Shown one piece after another: positions 1 to 11,197 of a stretch of DNA of 64,000 nucleotides. A program made the position numbers and the translations under genes. Below the pieces are notes generated by a model. That model did no database searches, was not told the DNA's origin, and was given only the letters and a program-made list of their open reading frames with translations. Each line of letters opens with the position of its first letter. Positions within the stretch are counted from its first letter, which is position 1. Source of the stretch: Atherinomorus stipes (lineage: Eukaryota > Chordata > Actinopteri > Atheriniformes > Atherinidae); contig JALJCO010001162.1 in assembly GCA_023101725.1 (NCBI GenBank), positions 62,001-126,000 on the forward strand, read 5' to 3'.

Positions 1-146
1 AATTTGCTCATGCACATGTCATTCAGCTCTGTGGAGGCCTGCTAACAAGCCATTTATTTGATTCAGGTGTGTTGGAGGAGGTATGCATCTAAAAGTTGCA
101 GGATAGTAGCTCTTGAGGACTGAACTTGGCCACCCCTGACCTAGAC
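1..146. repeat. Right half of a foldback interspersed repeat
   Basis: This segment resembles the right half of the repeat at 6182-6411. Shared blocks include a 'gtcattcagctctg' core, 'gattcaggtgtgtt', 'gatgcatctaaaag' and a tail reading 'aggactgaacttggccacc'. The left half would lie before the window. The family forms an imperfect hairpin, because its left arm reads as the reverse complement of the right arm in the full copy. Confidence 0.6.
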
Positions 147-501
147 GGAGTTTCCTTGTAAAACAGTGATGTCGATGCTTACCCTTGTTATTCGAACTGG
201 TTGGAGTTTTGACAGAGTGGCCAAGGAAACAATCATTACAGGAAAAAAGCCTCTAATGGCTATCTCTGTATTATTAAAGGTCAAAAACTCTGAAAGCCCT
301 ACTTCCAATCACTAACCCTTAGTTCTGGCTTAAGTGAAATTGGCTTTAAGGCCTTCATTTGTTTTTTTTTGTTTTTTTTTTTTCAATATTCAGAATTTTG
401 AAAGTTGTGATAAAACCCAGACCTCAAATGTTAAAAATGGCTATGTGCAGGTGCTCTGAAGGGAATATCTTCCTAAATGATGAGTGCAGCCATAAAGGCA
501 T

Positions 502-1936
502 TAGGGCTGTCAAAATTGCTCCAAAATGACATTAGAATATTTGCTGTAAAATTAACACATAATTAGAATAAATTTGAATATCCATTTGAGCAATGTGTCA
601 ACAGGAGGACAAACTAGTACAAGACATAACTGCTTGTACAGACTAATGCGACGAGTGTTTTGTGTGTTGCGCCATCTTGCGGCGCTGCTGTTGCCTGGAG
701 AACGAGTCCCAATTACCTCATATCTGCCAACATGGAAAACAGCTTGAATATCTGGATTTACAATGCTGTACAGTTGTCTAAGGTAATGATAACCTATAGG
801 TATGTTATCCGGAGAGCTCTAAAGTATTCTGACATTTTATTTATTTTTTTTTACATCTGAGCATTAATTTAAACTATTATTCATCTCCGGAAACTTGCTA
901 TAATGACAAGCCACACTGGAATACATAACGCACATCTCGTGATTACTTATCAAAGTTTAAACTCTTTCAAAGGCTGTTACTTTTCTATTTTATCATATGT
1001 TTGGCTTTTGGTATTGTTTAAGGACTGTATAGACCATGTAGCCTTCACATTGGCACAACACAGGACACCGTCTTCCTGATTCGTTTGTGTTTGCAACTGA
1101 ACTGTTTTTATGTTCTGGTTCTATGTTGCCCTGATCAGAGCAAATAACGTTTCATATCACAGTATCTCCCAGATTAGTCATTAACTGGCAGCAACACCAC
1201 AGCTGTCTCTGTTAGCATTAGCTAGCATAATAAGGTTATGCGGTGTGTCATTTTCAGGAGCATAGATACGTGAAATAAAGTGTCAGATTAATGAGTGTTC
1301 ACCATAATTGATTGTGTTTTTGTTGTTGGGGATTAAATCCAGTGTTTTCTCCGCCGTGGCAGCAAGTTATTCCGTGATCTTCTCACTTTTTACCACAATT
1401 AAAAGTTTTCTACTGCTGTTCCAACAACCAGGAATGCGACAGTCTTTCCAGATTTCCTCCATATTGTTAAGAAAAAAAGTCTGATTTTCATCTGTTCTAA
1501 TTACACATGTACAGAAACGCCCCCCCAGGCAATGGTGGACCGTCTAGTTGTGGCGTGTGGCCGGATTAGTCTAGGTATTTTTTTATGTTTATGTCAATAT
1601 TGACATCTTTAACAATGCCCAGGAAATTAGAAAATAAACTCGCCGCAGTTCCCCCGGCCCCCCGCATCTCCCTAACTTGTGCGAGCAATTAAAGGTCCCA
1701 ACAAATTAAAGTTAAATTAACGAACATTGAATGCTCCCGAAAGCTGTAATAAACATGGAACAGCTTGAAGCAGTCTGCCTATAAGCAAACCAGTGTAGCA
1801 AATGTAGGCCAAATGTAAAAGGCTATTTTTCCCACTGTTTATTTAATATTCGAATATTGATTTTCACATCCGAATTTCGGGTTTTTATTAATATTCAAAT
1901 ATATATTTGAATTTAGAATATTCGTTGACAGCCCTA
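502..1936. mobile_element. Non-autonomous hAT-type DNA transposon, 1.4 kb
   Basis: The left end starts 'tagggctgtcaaaa' and the right end finishes 'tgacagcccta', so the termini are inverted. They are flanked by near-identical 8-bp direct repeats (aaaggcat at 494-501, aaaggcag at 1937-1944), the target-duplication size of hAT elements. Subterminal 'gaatatt' motifs recur near both ends. No transposase is visible inside; the 66-codon frame at 660-860 has no recognisable domain. The interior includes a C-rich stretch near 1650. Confidence 0.8.
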
Positions 1937-2514
1937 AAAGGCAGCCCTTCTACATGTTCTCTTGATTTTCTTTTTATCAACACAAGAAAAACATCAATGA
2001 TGTAATCCTGATCTACAGTCAGCTCATTATACACAATCCCAAGGGAAAAAAAAAAACAAAAACTGATGCGGTTGCACAATTTCAGTGATCCTTAATGATA
2101 CAGCTAATGTTATGATCATCTGTGACTCAGCACAATGTTGAGCCAAACACCTCACAATAAGGTGTGATTTTCACTGCAACCCCTTTTCCCAAAAATTTGA
2201 GAGACGGTGTAAAAATTTAAATGAAAAACAGATGGAAACCTATAAAAGGAAAAATGGAGAGAAAAGGGAAAAATTGTCTATTGCTATTTAAACACCTGTT
2301 TGAGCATTTAACCAGGTTGGCTACAGCTTGAAACATGACAAACAGAGCTTTCCACACAGTTTAAGAGTCTTTTAGAAAAAACAACAGCATGGGCATTACT
2401 TGAATATTTTCAGAATGTTTCTAACTTTAAATTGAAGAATAAAGGTATTTCATCATAATGCATATGCATAATGTGCTATACAGTAGTATACGTAGTATAT
2501 ATAACATCATGACA

Positions 2515-2715
2515 CTCTCTGACCCGAAGAATATGGTCCTGTGATCTGATGAATCTGAAGTTTGTTTTGGAACTGATGGACTGAGTCTGACTGATCAGTG
2601 CACAAAAGCCAGCATCCATGTTGTTATAGGGGTGCTTTAGTGCACATCTATGGAGGCACCATTAATCCTAAATAATGTATACAGGGTTTTACAGAGACAT
2701 GCTGCTGTTTCCATC
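2515..2715 (+). mobile_element. Probable degenerate Tc1/mariner transposase remnant
   Basis: Broken coding similarity to the central part of Tc1/mariner transposases: a stretch equivalent to 'W-S-D-E-S-K-F' around 2540-2570, followed by 'tatggaggcaccattaatcc' and an 'atacagggttt' block that match the usual order in such elements. No open frame survives and the ends were not found. Confidence 0.35.
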
Positions 2716-3229
2716 ACATCTCCTTCTTTTCTTTGCTTTCTTTCAAATAATACTAAATCATATTCTGCGTAGTTCAGAGCTAAAATGAGCCAATTTTGGA
2801 AATGACGTTATCACTAATGTAAACTAGGTAGTAGATTGCATCTGTCTATTAATGTAAAACAGCTGGTCTGGATGAGAAAATGGGCTCAAACAAAAAACTG
2901 AAAAACAACCAATAGACGAATGCAAAAGGTACAATTATCAGGAGGAGCATTCTTTATTAAAACAAAACAAAACAAAAACAATGTTCAGTTCTATGAAAAA
3001 GAAATTACTTTAATTCCAAGTTTTTGTTTTTAATCAATAGAATAATAAAACATCTCCTCTTGGTTTTAAATTTAAGTAAAATAAACCCTCAGAAGAACAG
3101 AAATTTTTGATGTATTTCACCTTGTCACTTTTTGAATTGACAAAAAAAAAAAAGTAAACTTGAAGATATATGTGGAAAAACTAAGAACACTCCTTAAATA
3201 AGTTTTTTAGCAGCAATACCTTGAGGTAC

Positions 3230-3900
3230 TAATTATTTTCTGTTTCTCTATTTATTTATTTATTTTCATTTTGAGGGAAATGTGATCCACTCTTCTTTTC
3301 AGTGGTTTTTGTTCAGCATAAGTTTCTGCGCAGCTCTCCGAAGGTCTCACCACAGCATTTCAGTCAGGTTGAGGTCTGGACTTCAGTACCCATTGCAACA
3401 TTTTGCTTTTCTTCTGTTAGAGTTGCTGCTGTCCTGCTACATAGTTCAATTTCAACCAAGCTTTAGCTGGCCTCACATTTGATTCAAGATCACTTTGGTA
3501 TACAGAAGAGTTCTCGGTTAACTCATAGACTGCAAGTTGTCCAGGTCCTGTGGCTGTAGTACAACCCCTAGTCATCACCCTTCCACCACCATGCTCAACA
3601 GCTGGTATGTGTTGTTTAAGCTGATATGCTGTTTGGTTTTCACAAACCTGCTATAAACCGTGCATTCTGAGTAAACATCTCCACTTTGGTTTCATCTCTC
3701 CAAAGGATATTGTTCCAAAAATCGTCTGTTCATATGTAACTTTGCAAACTACGCTGTCCTGCCATGTTATTTATAAAGAAAAGAAACTGCAGTCCTTCCA
3801 ACAAAGATATATTTTTTAGCCTTAACTCTTTGGTTTCTTGGAGCGTTGTACTGTCTGATTTTGGGGTAAACCTACTGGAAAGTCTACTCCTGGGGATCCT
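3230..3900 (-). pseudogene. Degenerate Tc1-like transposase, central and C-terminal part
   Basis: Read on the minus strand, the segment gives fragments typical of the Tc1 catalytic core. 'GETKVEMFTQNA' occupies the site of the usual W-S-D-E-T-K motif. A tryptophan-rich 'AWWWKGDD' stretch follows, then 'LQWVLKSRPQPD', equivalent to the region around the third catalytic residue. Frameshifts and stops break the frame, so it is dead. Terminal inverted repeats were not located. Members of this repeat family are common in teleosts; that is recalled knowledge, not a search result. Confidence 0.6.
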
Positions 3901-5502
3901 GCTGTCTCGACTGTTTTCCACTTGTGAATAATCTCTCTGACCATACTGTAGAACTCAATTTCAAATGTTTTGAAATGACCTTATAACTCTTCCCAGATTA
4001 AAGAGTAGCAACAGTTGTTTCTCTAAAATAATTTCTGATGTCTTTCTTCCTTCACACAATTAGATGTTTTTGATTAGCAGCATCTAGCTGCTACTATTCT
4101 TTCTCTATCACTTTATTGGTTGTTTTTTTACACCCTTGGCTTTCTTTATTAATACTCCTATTAGTCTTCCAACCAGACCTTTGGACAACCCCATAAATAG
4201 TAGGCGGTGCTTTGCTCTCTGGGTGTGACACGTAAGTTTCCTCTCGCTCTCTCTTAGGAGGGCTTTGAATAATCACAGCTCACCTCCCTTTTTATTTGTA
4301 ACAACTGGCTTATTAATGCAGGACTGTTTGAAAGGACAGCTGAAACAGGAGCAAGGATTGAGGCCGTCTGGGGGCAACTGATGATAATTGGTGGGCTTAA
4401 AGCACCGGCGGAGAGGAAAAATGAATGAATGAATGAGAGCGAGTGAAAGCAGCCTGTGGATGCTACAGTGGTCAGCTGGAAGCATGGTTTTTTTTTTTTT
4501 TTTTTTGGAAGGGTTTCAGATTAGAGCTGGATGGATGGGACAGCTGGATACATCCATTTTCTATACAGAGCACACCTCTACTCACTCACTTCATTTCTTT
4601 CCCTCCTGTCCCCCTTTTCTTTCTTTTTCTCTTTCACCAGTTCATTCATGCTCATAGCCTTTTTCCTCTTTATGTCTCCCTTTCTCCTGCTGTCCCCCTT
4701 ATTTATTTGATAGTATCCCTTCTTAGTTCCCTGCGGTGTTAGGAGCCCCTGAAAGTCTATACACCATTTAAACTCAAGGTCTTTTTTTTATTTGACAAGG
4801 TTTTGTGGTCTTCTCATGGGTTTATAGTTGTTTTACTTTCACTTCTGTCTGAGAAAGTCAATCTTAACATTATTCTCATCTTCATTAAGATAAGAATTTT
4901 AAATGTTTCTCCTACTTTACTCTTTTCCTTTTATCTTTCTTTCCTTCTTTCTTGAATAGTTTCTTTCATCAGTTAAGGTATTTGGTACTGAATTGAGAGT
5001 AATGATTTTAAGAATGCTGCCTTGAGAAAAACTGGGTAGGTACACAAAAATTGAACAATGCTAGCCTTAGTGTTTTATTTGTTTATTTACTTTTACGGCA
5101 CATTTTTGCCTTTTTTTTTCTTTTTTATTGAGGGTTAAAAAAAAAATCAATGTTTGAGACTTTGAGACGTTGATGCTTTGATATTTGCCTACATTTTAGG
5201 CTTCTCCTCAAAAATCAGATACCCATAATGAAATAAGTATATCTCTGTAACCACAAGGTCTATTTGAATATTTTTTAAGTCGTAGTAAATTGAATGTGGA
5301 GCAAAGATAGAAACATTTTAGGCACAAGTTTGTACCTTACACTGCAGATGCCAATGAAAGCATTACATCTACAAGAATGACACCACAAGTTTAAAAACAC
5401 AGTAAAAGTTAATTATACAAATCTGAAGTAAAAGTAAATTTTATGTCTTAAAAAAATGTATTTTATCACTTGTGAAATTTACAATCTACCGTTATCAGGC
5501 TC

Positions 5503-5637
5503 ATGGAAACACGAGAAGAGCTGCTTAACAAGTTAGCCACATCAGCAAGCATTGCCATAACAACAGACTGTTGGACCGCTTCAACAGCAGAGAGCTACCT
5601 CACCATAACGTGCCACCACTGCCGACCTTCTCGCTGA
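5503..5637 (+). pseudogene. hAT transposase fragment (TTDCWT motif)
   Basis: A 44-codon open stretch starting with ATG contains 'SIAITTDCWTASTAESYLTI'. The T-T-D-x-W-T-S motif holds the first catalytic aspartate of hAT transposases (the Ac/ZBED type), followed by the conserved S-Y-x-T-I/V-T segment. A TGA stop follows after 'RPSR', and the rest of the enzyme is missing. About 180 bp downstream the sequence ends in 'gcccatcccta' (to about 5820), a typical hAT right terminus, so the fragment probably belongs to a collapsed hAT element. The left terminus was not identified. Confidence 0.7.
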
Positions 5638-6181
5638 GAAGATGATTGAGGCTGTAGAGCAGTGGGGAGTTGAAATGAATACATATTTTAGAAAAAAAAA
5701 AGTCTGCCTGTGGTATGTGTAATCATTTTTTAACATGCATTTCTTAATGATTAAATCGATAATTGATCGTTAATTCCTCTGACAATTGATCAAAAAGATG
5801 TTTGCAGATGCCCATCCCTACTTTCAGGAATATGACTATCCCAATAAACGAAGCAACTTTAGCTTTAAACTTCTTTCAAATCATGGAACATGTAAGCATT
5901 ATCTCTGCAAAGGCCAACTCTGATAAAGTGAAGTAAAACAAAATTAGAGATTTTAGTACAGACATTTCAAGTGAGGTAAAAAAAAAAATACAGTAGCTGT
6001 TTTGGCACATTGGCTAAGTTTGGCATCAACTTTTCACTAAGTCCCCCAGTTGCGTCAGCTTCACTTTTTAATTTAACACTATACCCACCTTCCTATTGTA
6101 TCAATGACAACATGACGTTTAGTTGTTCTTGTCTAATTTTGATGAGCCTTTTTAGAAACCTGGATCATTTTGTAAAGTTTA

Positions 6182-6411
6182 GACCAGGATCGCCCAAGTC
6201 CAGCCCTCTAGTCCAGAGCTACTATCCTGCAACACTTAGATGCATCCCTAATTCAACACACCTGAATCACCTCATGCACGTGTCATTCAGCTCTGCAGAC
6301 GCCTAGTAGCAAGCCATTCATTTGAATCAGGTGTGTTAGAGAAGAGATGCATCTAAAAGTAGCAGGATAGAAGCTCTGGAGGATTGGACTTGGGCACCTT
6401 TGGTTTAGACA
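6182..6411. repeat. Full copy of a foldback interspersed repeat
   Basis: The left arm ('gcccaagtcc', 'ctactatcctgc', 'agatgcatcc', 'aacacacctgaatc') is repeated as its reverse complement in the right arm ('gattcaggtgtgtt', 'gatgcatctaaaagtagc', 'aggatagaagctc', 'ggacttgggc'). Arms of roughly 90 bp surround a short centre containing 'gtcattcagctctg'. Other copies lie at 1-146 and, more diverged, at 33495-33692. Confidence 0.75.
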
Positions 6412-7209
6412 AACAGATCGATTTATGTAATCAACATCAGCAAACATTGAATGTGGCCATGGAGCCTCAGAAGCCTGGTTAATCAGAAACATTTATTCCC
6501 CCTTCTTCTTTCTTTTTTGTTTATTAAAAGAGAAATCAAATCATTTTAAGGAGACACTAGATCTCCTGATGGTTGCGATTGTGGTCCAAAATGCTTTGCA
6601 TGCATCTATAGTTTCCACTCATATTTCTTTGAACTTGTTTCATGTCCTTCCTTTGCATATGCATACACCACCTCCATCCATGAACATATTGAGTGATTGG
6701 TTCTTTAACATCAAAATGCAAAATTTATGCACCTAATTACATATGGAAACAGCTGCATTTTAGATTCCTTTTGAAGGAAATGGGGTTCGTTTGAAGACTG
6801 TGACTCCCCATCGCCCCATAACCTCTCCCCACACAAACACACACACTCATATGGACACATTGTGCAGTGTGTCCCCAGGGTTGGTGGCCCCTGTTGTTTC
6901 AGTGGAGCACGTTCTCAGGCCCCTGATGGACCATGTGAGTCCATCGGACATGGTGGGGGAAGGGTGTGTGGTTTTTGGTGAAGTGGGAATCGGTAGTTAT
7001 GAGGGAACTGAAGAAATAAGAAGTGGATTCACATCAAAAGATGGACAGTGTCTTTCTCAACACACACATGCATCGCGCACACACACAATCTTACTCATAG
7101 CACTCCCTATTTGTTCACATTTTCATTTGAGTGTTTGGTCAGTGTGAATGAGAAACATCAAAGCCTGAGTTTCTCTTGTCTTTTCAGTTTTAATTCACAC
7201 ATGTACATG

Positions 7210-7238
7210 ACACACACACACACACACACACACACACA
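7210..7238. repeat. (CA)n microsatellite
   Basis: Uninterrupted AC/CA dinucleotide run of about 14 units. Nearby are shorter CA-rich and CT-rich tracts (7321-7372). Confidence 0.95.
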
Positions 7239-7374
7239 GCAGAGTCCTGTCAGAGGTGTGGTGGTTTGAACCAGTGGCGGGCAGATGAAAGTGTGCAGTC
7301 CTTTTTTTTTTTTTTTTGCCCCTGATGTCATCTCTCTCTCTCTCCGTCTGTGTCTCTATGTCTCTCTCTCTCAG

Positions 7375-7444
7375 TGCGAGCGGGTCAAAGTGACCCCCTC
7401 TCACTACAGAGGGCCGCGGTACAATCGGTGGACCTTTGAGCGAG
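7375..7444 (+). other. Speculative 70-bp exon-like segment
   Basis: A long CT-rich tract ends in 'ctctctcag', a good splice acceptor. It is followed by 70 bp of open, non-repetitive, GC-richer sequence that reads 'CERVKVTPSHYRGPRYNR' then 'WTFER' in one frame, and then by 'gag|gtttga', a weak donor. The peptide was not recognised. It does not match the PLEKHM3 region expected upstream of 16069. It could be an exon of a gene within the plekhm3 intron, a conserved noncoding element, or chance. Confidence 0.2.
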
Positions 7445-7743
7445 GTTTGAATTCCCATTCATCTTTCCCTCTCTCCCTCTTTCTCTTCATCCCAGAAAGG
7501 CACATAAAAGATCAGAGACGAGTAGAAAATGCAGTTGTCACTCTGCTGATAGCATCGGTTGTATTTGCTTTTTCCAAATCCTTTTTTTTTTTTTACTGAT
7601 AGTAATCAGGAAGAATATTACAGTTAAATCCCAAAGTTTCCATACACTGCATAAAAAATTAAAAAAACTTTTTTTTTCTCACTATCGGAAGTTAAATCAG
7701 ACCAAAATCGTCCTGTTTTAGATCAGGTAGGATTACTAGAAAT

Positions 7744-8315
7744 AAGGATGCACAATAACCATTTTTTAAAAACCGATATCGATAACCGCTAAATTTCAGC
7801 TTCTAAAGGCCAATACCAATAACTGATAACCGATAACACACGTGCATACCTAATCATGACATCAACACTGTTCACAAAACCAAAAAGACTTTTTATTCTT
7901 TGAATGGAGAAATATTTATTTTTTCCAGTGAAAAAACTCTCAGTAAGCCTCTCAAATATTTTCTAAAAGATATCAAACTATTTAATATCTCAAATGCACA
8001 TCAACTAAAATAAGGTGCATTGCTTATTAATACAAAAATAAAGGCTCCTTGAGCTGATGCAGAAACATGCATCGGGATTTCAAACAGAAAAAGTGCAATC
8101 AAGAAGTTAAAAAAAAAAAACATAGAAAATGATGCTGACAAGTTATATTCAAACATTTATTATATGTAAGCACAATCTGAATTTTTTAAATTTTTAAACA
8201 GTAACAATGACTGACAGGTTAGACTTGTTTAAGTAAATAGGAGTCATGATATCGGACTTATCGGAATGATGTCATGATTTCCTGTTATCTGCCCGATAAC
8301 TATCGTGCACCCCTA
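7744..8315. mobile_element. hAT MITE inserted in the Tc1 left repeat
   Basis: A 572-bp element bounded by a perfect 8-bp target duplication, ctagaaat (7736-7743 and 8316-8323). The left end reads 'aaggatgcacaataacc' and the right end, reverse-complemented, 'taggggtgcacgatagt', both hAT-like. The interior has repeated 'ccgata' motifs near both ends, as in other hAT ends, and no coding capacity. The interrupted Tc1 sequence continues cleanly on both sides, which confirms the boundaries. Confidence 0.88.
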
Positions 8316-8649
8316 CTAGAAATATTTCTGTTTGTACGGTGCTACAATAATGAACAAGAGATTTTTTTATTACTTCCTTCAAACTTTGGAGGTTTACATA
8401 TTTCGGTAGTATTTATTGGCAAACATTTGGGAATCCTTCCACAAGCTTCTCACAATAGTTTGCAGGTGTTCTGGCCCAGTCCTTCTGATAGATCTAGTGC
8501 AGCTGAATCAAGTTTATAGGGCGCCTCCCCTCACATAAGCCTTTTCAAATCTGCCCTCAGATTTTCTATAGAATTTAGATCAGGGCTTTGTGACGGCCAC
8601 CCTAAACCATTGACTTTGTTGTCATTAAGCTACTTTGTAACAACTTGTT

Positions 8650-8952
8650 TGTTTATTTGTCTATTTAAAAGGATCCCCAGTAGCTAAAACCACTATGTCA
8701 ACTAGTCTTCCTGGGGTCCAGTAAAAATATCAACAACAAACACCATAGAAAATATCATGTAGTAACACACAGAGATTGATTAACAATACTAAAGAATACA
8801 TTATATTCACAGACTTGCATGTAAAAAACCCATTGTGAACAATAACAGAAATTGATACATACTCCCACATACATTATAGTATACTGATACACTTGTGCAC
8901 ATACACAGAAATTACAAAGACAAGTAAAACCCTTACCTTCTAAGCACTGGAC
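8650..8952 (-). mobile_element. Truncated LINE 3' end inserted in the Tc1 transposase
   Basis: After the Tc1 sequence 'gtaacaacttg', foreign sequence begins with a T/A-rich lead and 'ggatccccagtagct', then 'cttcctggggtcca'. This is a hallmark of a widespread teleost LINE 3' untranslated end, here reversed. Tc1-like sequence resumes near 'ggtcattgttcatttgg' (about 8957). Exact edges and the LINE clade are uncertain. Confidence 0.55.
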
Positions 8953-9040
8953 TTAGATGGTCATTGTTCATTTGGAAGTTGTCTTGAGATGTTGCTTCAA
9001 TAGATGAACATAATATTCTTCCCTCGTGATGGCGTATATT

Positions 9041-9358
9041 TTAAATATGCACCAGTTTTTTTTGCAACAAAGCAGCCCCACAACATGATGCTGCCACCCC
9101 CATGCATCCGTAGAAAGGCGTTTCCAGGTTTACAAGCTCCTTTTTCCTACAAATATAACAATATCCATTATAGCCAAACAGTCCCACTTTAGTTTCTTCA
9201 AAGCACAGGACATGTTGCCAAAAGTTCAGATCTCTATTCCTGTGTGTGTTTGAAAACTGTGATCTGGCTCTTTTATGCTGTTGTTGGAGGAATGGCTCCC
9301 TCCTTGCTGAGTGACTTATCAGCCCATGTCGGTACAGGAATTGTTTCACTCTGGACAA
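9041..9358 (-). pseudogene. Tc1 (Sleeping-Beauty-like) transposase fragment, 105 aa
   Basis: The longest surviving frame of the dead Tc1 element. It contains 'VKQFLYRHGL', 'SARREPFLQQQHKRAR', 'FWQHVLCFEETKVGLFGYN' and 'GCMGVAASCCGAA', in the order of a Tc1 catalytic domain. The normally invariant aspartate in W-S-D-E-T-K is glutamate here (C-F-E-E-T-K), and the usual G-G-G-S-I-M-L-W-G segment is decayed. It is therefore inactive. Upstream and downstream parts of the enzyme remain only as out-of-frame similarity. Confidence 0.8.
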
Positions 9359-10977
9359 TGACGCTCTTACCAGCTTCAGCCAGCATCTTAAAAAGGTCTT
9401 CAGCTGTTGTCCTGGGGTTGATTCACATATTTCGGACCAAAGCGTGTTGATCTTTTGGACACAGAAGCCATCTCCTTCCTGAGTGGCAATAAAGGCTGGA
9501 CTTTCCCATGGTGCTTATACTTGGATATAATTGTTCAAACAGTTGATCGTGGCACCTTCAAGCCTGGATGAACCAGACTGTGGAGCGGCACAATTCTCTT
9601 CCTGGTGTCTTGGCTGATTTATATATTTATTTGCCCATGATGTCAAACAAGGAAGCAGTGTGTTTGAAATGTAGCCATTAAAATACTTCCTCAGGTGTGC
9701 CTCCAATTAATTTAAATGTTGTTCAGCCAACCTATCAAAGCTTCCAAAGCAGTGACATCTGCTGGACTTCCCCACATCTTTTAAAGGTATAGTAATCCTT
9801 ATTGGAAGAACTTTCTAAAATATTGTCTCTCTCATTATTGAGGCATTTAGCAAATGGAAATCTTTCTTGTTATCCTAACTGATCTAAAACAGAAGTTTAG
9901 TCTGATTTAACTTTAGAATGTGAGGGGAAAAAAGGTTTTGTATCTTTTTATAGCATACAGCAAAGTTTCAACCTTTCTTCTGTTTACTTTAGATTTTTGT
10001 CTTTTTTGAAGTTTTTTTGTTGCTTGTTGAGGCTTTTTCAGATCGTATTATTATTTAATCCATAAACTTGCTGTTTCCTCCCTTGCATGTATTTTCTGTA
10101 AGGTTTCCCAACCGCAGCAGAAGACCTTCCAGAGTGCCCCTGCGGTGGTAGACCTAGCTTCACCACCATGTGTTTGTACGTGTGGGCGTGTTCTCCTTTT
10201 TCACTCATGATATAGAATTTGGGGTTAAGGTTAAAGGTTGTTTTTCAGTTTGCAAATGTTTTCAGGCTTCTTACGTATGCGTCTTTGTTCTTGCGGTACC
10301 AACAGCAGCAGGCCAAATTTGAGGCCGCACTTGGCCAGAAAACCAGTCTGGTGGTCAGCTGCTTCCTCGAAGTGACACAGTGTTTCTGACTGTTAACCAT
10401 CCCCTCTGCCCGCTGCTTCCCAACTAGTGGACTGTGGTTTCTTCTTTTCAAAGAGCATCCACCCCAAACAACAGCATGAGATCACTGCTGTAATTAGCCT
10501 ACCTAGATCTGAGTTACACATATGGTTTTCATTGGAGCCCATGGGTAAAGATAAGCTGTTTTCTTTCTCCTGGTAGATTCAGGCAGATAAACTTTTGAAA
10601 GTTTTGGAAACAGACTGATATTTTATTGATTAGTTTGATACACAGTTAGATAAGGTTTATAATTATATACTGAAAATGTCAAAGTGTAGGATACTTCTTT
10701 TTTTTTTTTTATTAAATTAATTTTATTTATATAGCCCTTTACAATAACCAGTAGGATACTCAAAGTGGTTTACACTAAGAACAAGGAGAGCAGTAAGAAC
10801 AACAACATGGGACATGTAGAAAAATACAAAAAGCGAATATAAAATATAGCAACTTTACAATACAAAAAGTATTACTATAATACACAAACATACAAAATGA
10901 GCAAAAGCAGGAGATTACCCTACTGGGAGTTAAAAGCCAAACAGAAAGGGTAGGTCTTCAGTTTGGATTTAAAAATT

Positions 10978-11190
10978 GGTGGTTTAAAACCCGGGTTCGA
11001 TCCCCCGACACGACTCCTGGGTGTACCACTGTGGACCCCTGAGCAAGGTCCTTAACCCCCCACCAACTGCTCCCCAGGCGCTTTAAGTAGCAGCCCACTG
11101 CTCTCTGATACTCACAGTACAGAGATGGGTAAAATGCAGAGCCCTAATTTCCCCTCGGGGATCATACAAGTATAACAAAAAAAAAAAAAG
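10978..11190 (+). mobile_element. tRNA-derived SINE with poly-A tail
   Basis: A pol III B-box-like 'gggttcgatccc' lies at 10991-11003. It is followed by the typical teleost SINE body ('tgagcaaggtccttaaccccc', with 'ctgctccccaggcgc') and 3' end ('taaatgcagagccctaatttcc' type, 'cctcggggatcat'), then an A-rich tail at 11176-11189. The tRNA-like A-box part is missing or diverged, so the 5' end is probably truncated. Confidence 0.7.
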
Positions 11191-11197
11191 GAGCAAT

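Larger units (their letters stand above)
7621..9982 (-). mobile_element. Sleeping-Beauty-type Tc1 transposon, dead and twice interrupted
   Basis: The left end begins directly after a TA with 'cagttaaatcccaaag' and 'tttccatacac', close in layout to Sleeping-Beauty-class ends. The inner repeat 'agttaaatcagac' plus 'tgttttagatcag' near 7691-7725 recurs inverted at about 9880-9915. A decayed transposase lies between on the minus strand. Two later insertions account for the excess length: 7744-8315 (hAT MITE) and about 8650-8952 (LINE end). Removing them leaves about 1.5 kb, close to the normal size. The right outer end is diverged, so 9982 is approximate. Confidence 0.75.

Noticed and set aside
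660..860. 66-codon frame inside the 502-1936 hAT element
   Set aside because: No transposase motif and no similarity I recognise; expected by chance in this length.
10095..10170. Possible plekhm3 exon between 'ccgcag' and 'gtgtttgta'
   Set aside because: The translation in any frame does not match the expected PH-domain or pre-zinc-cluster sequence.
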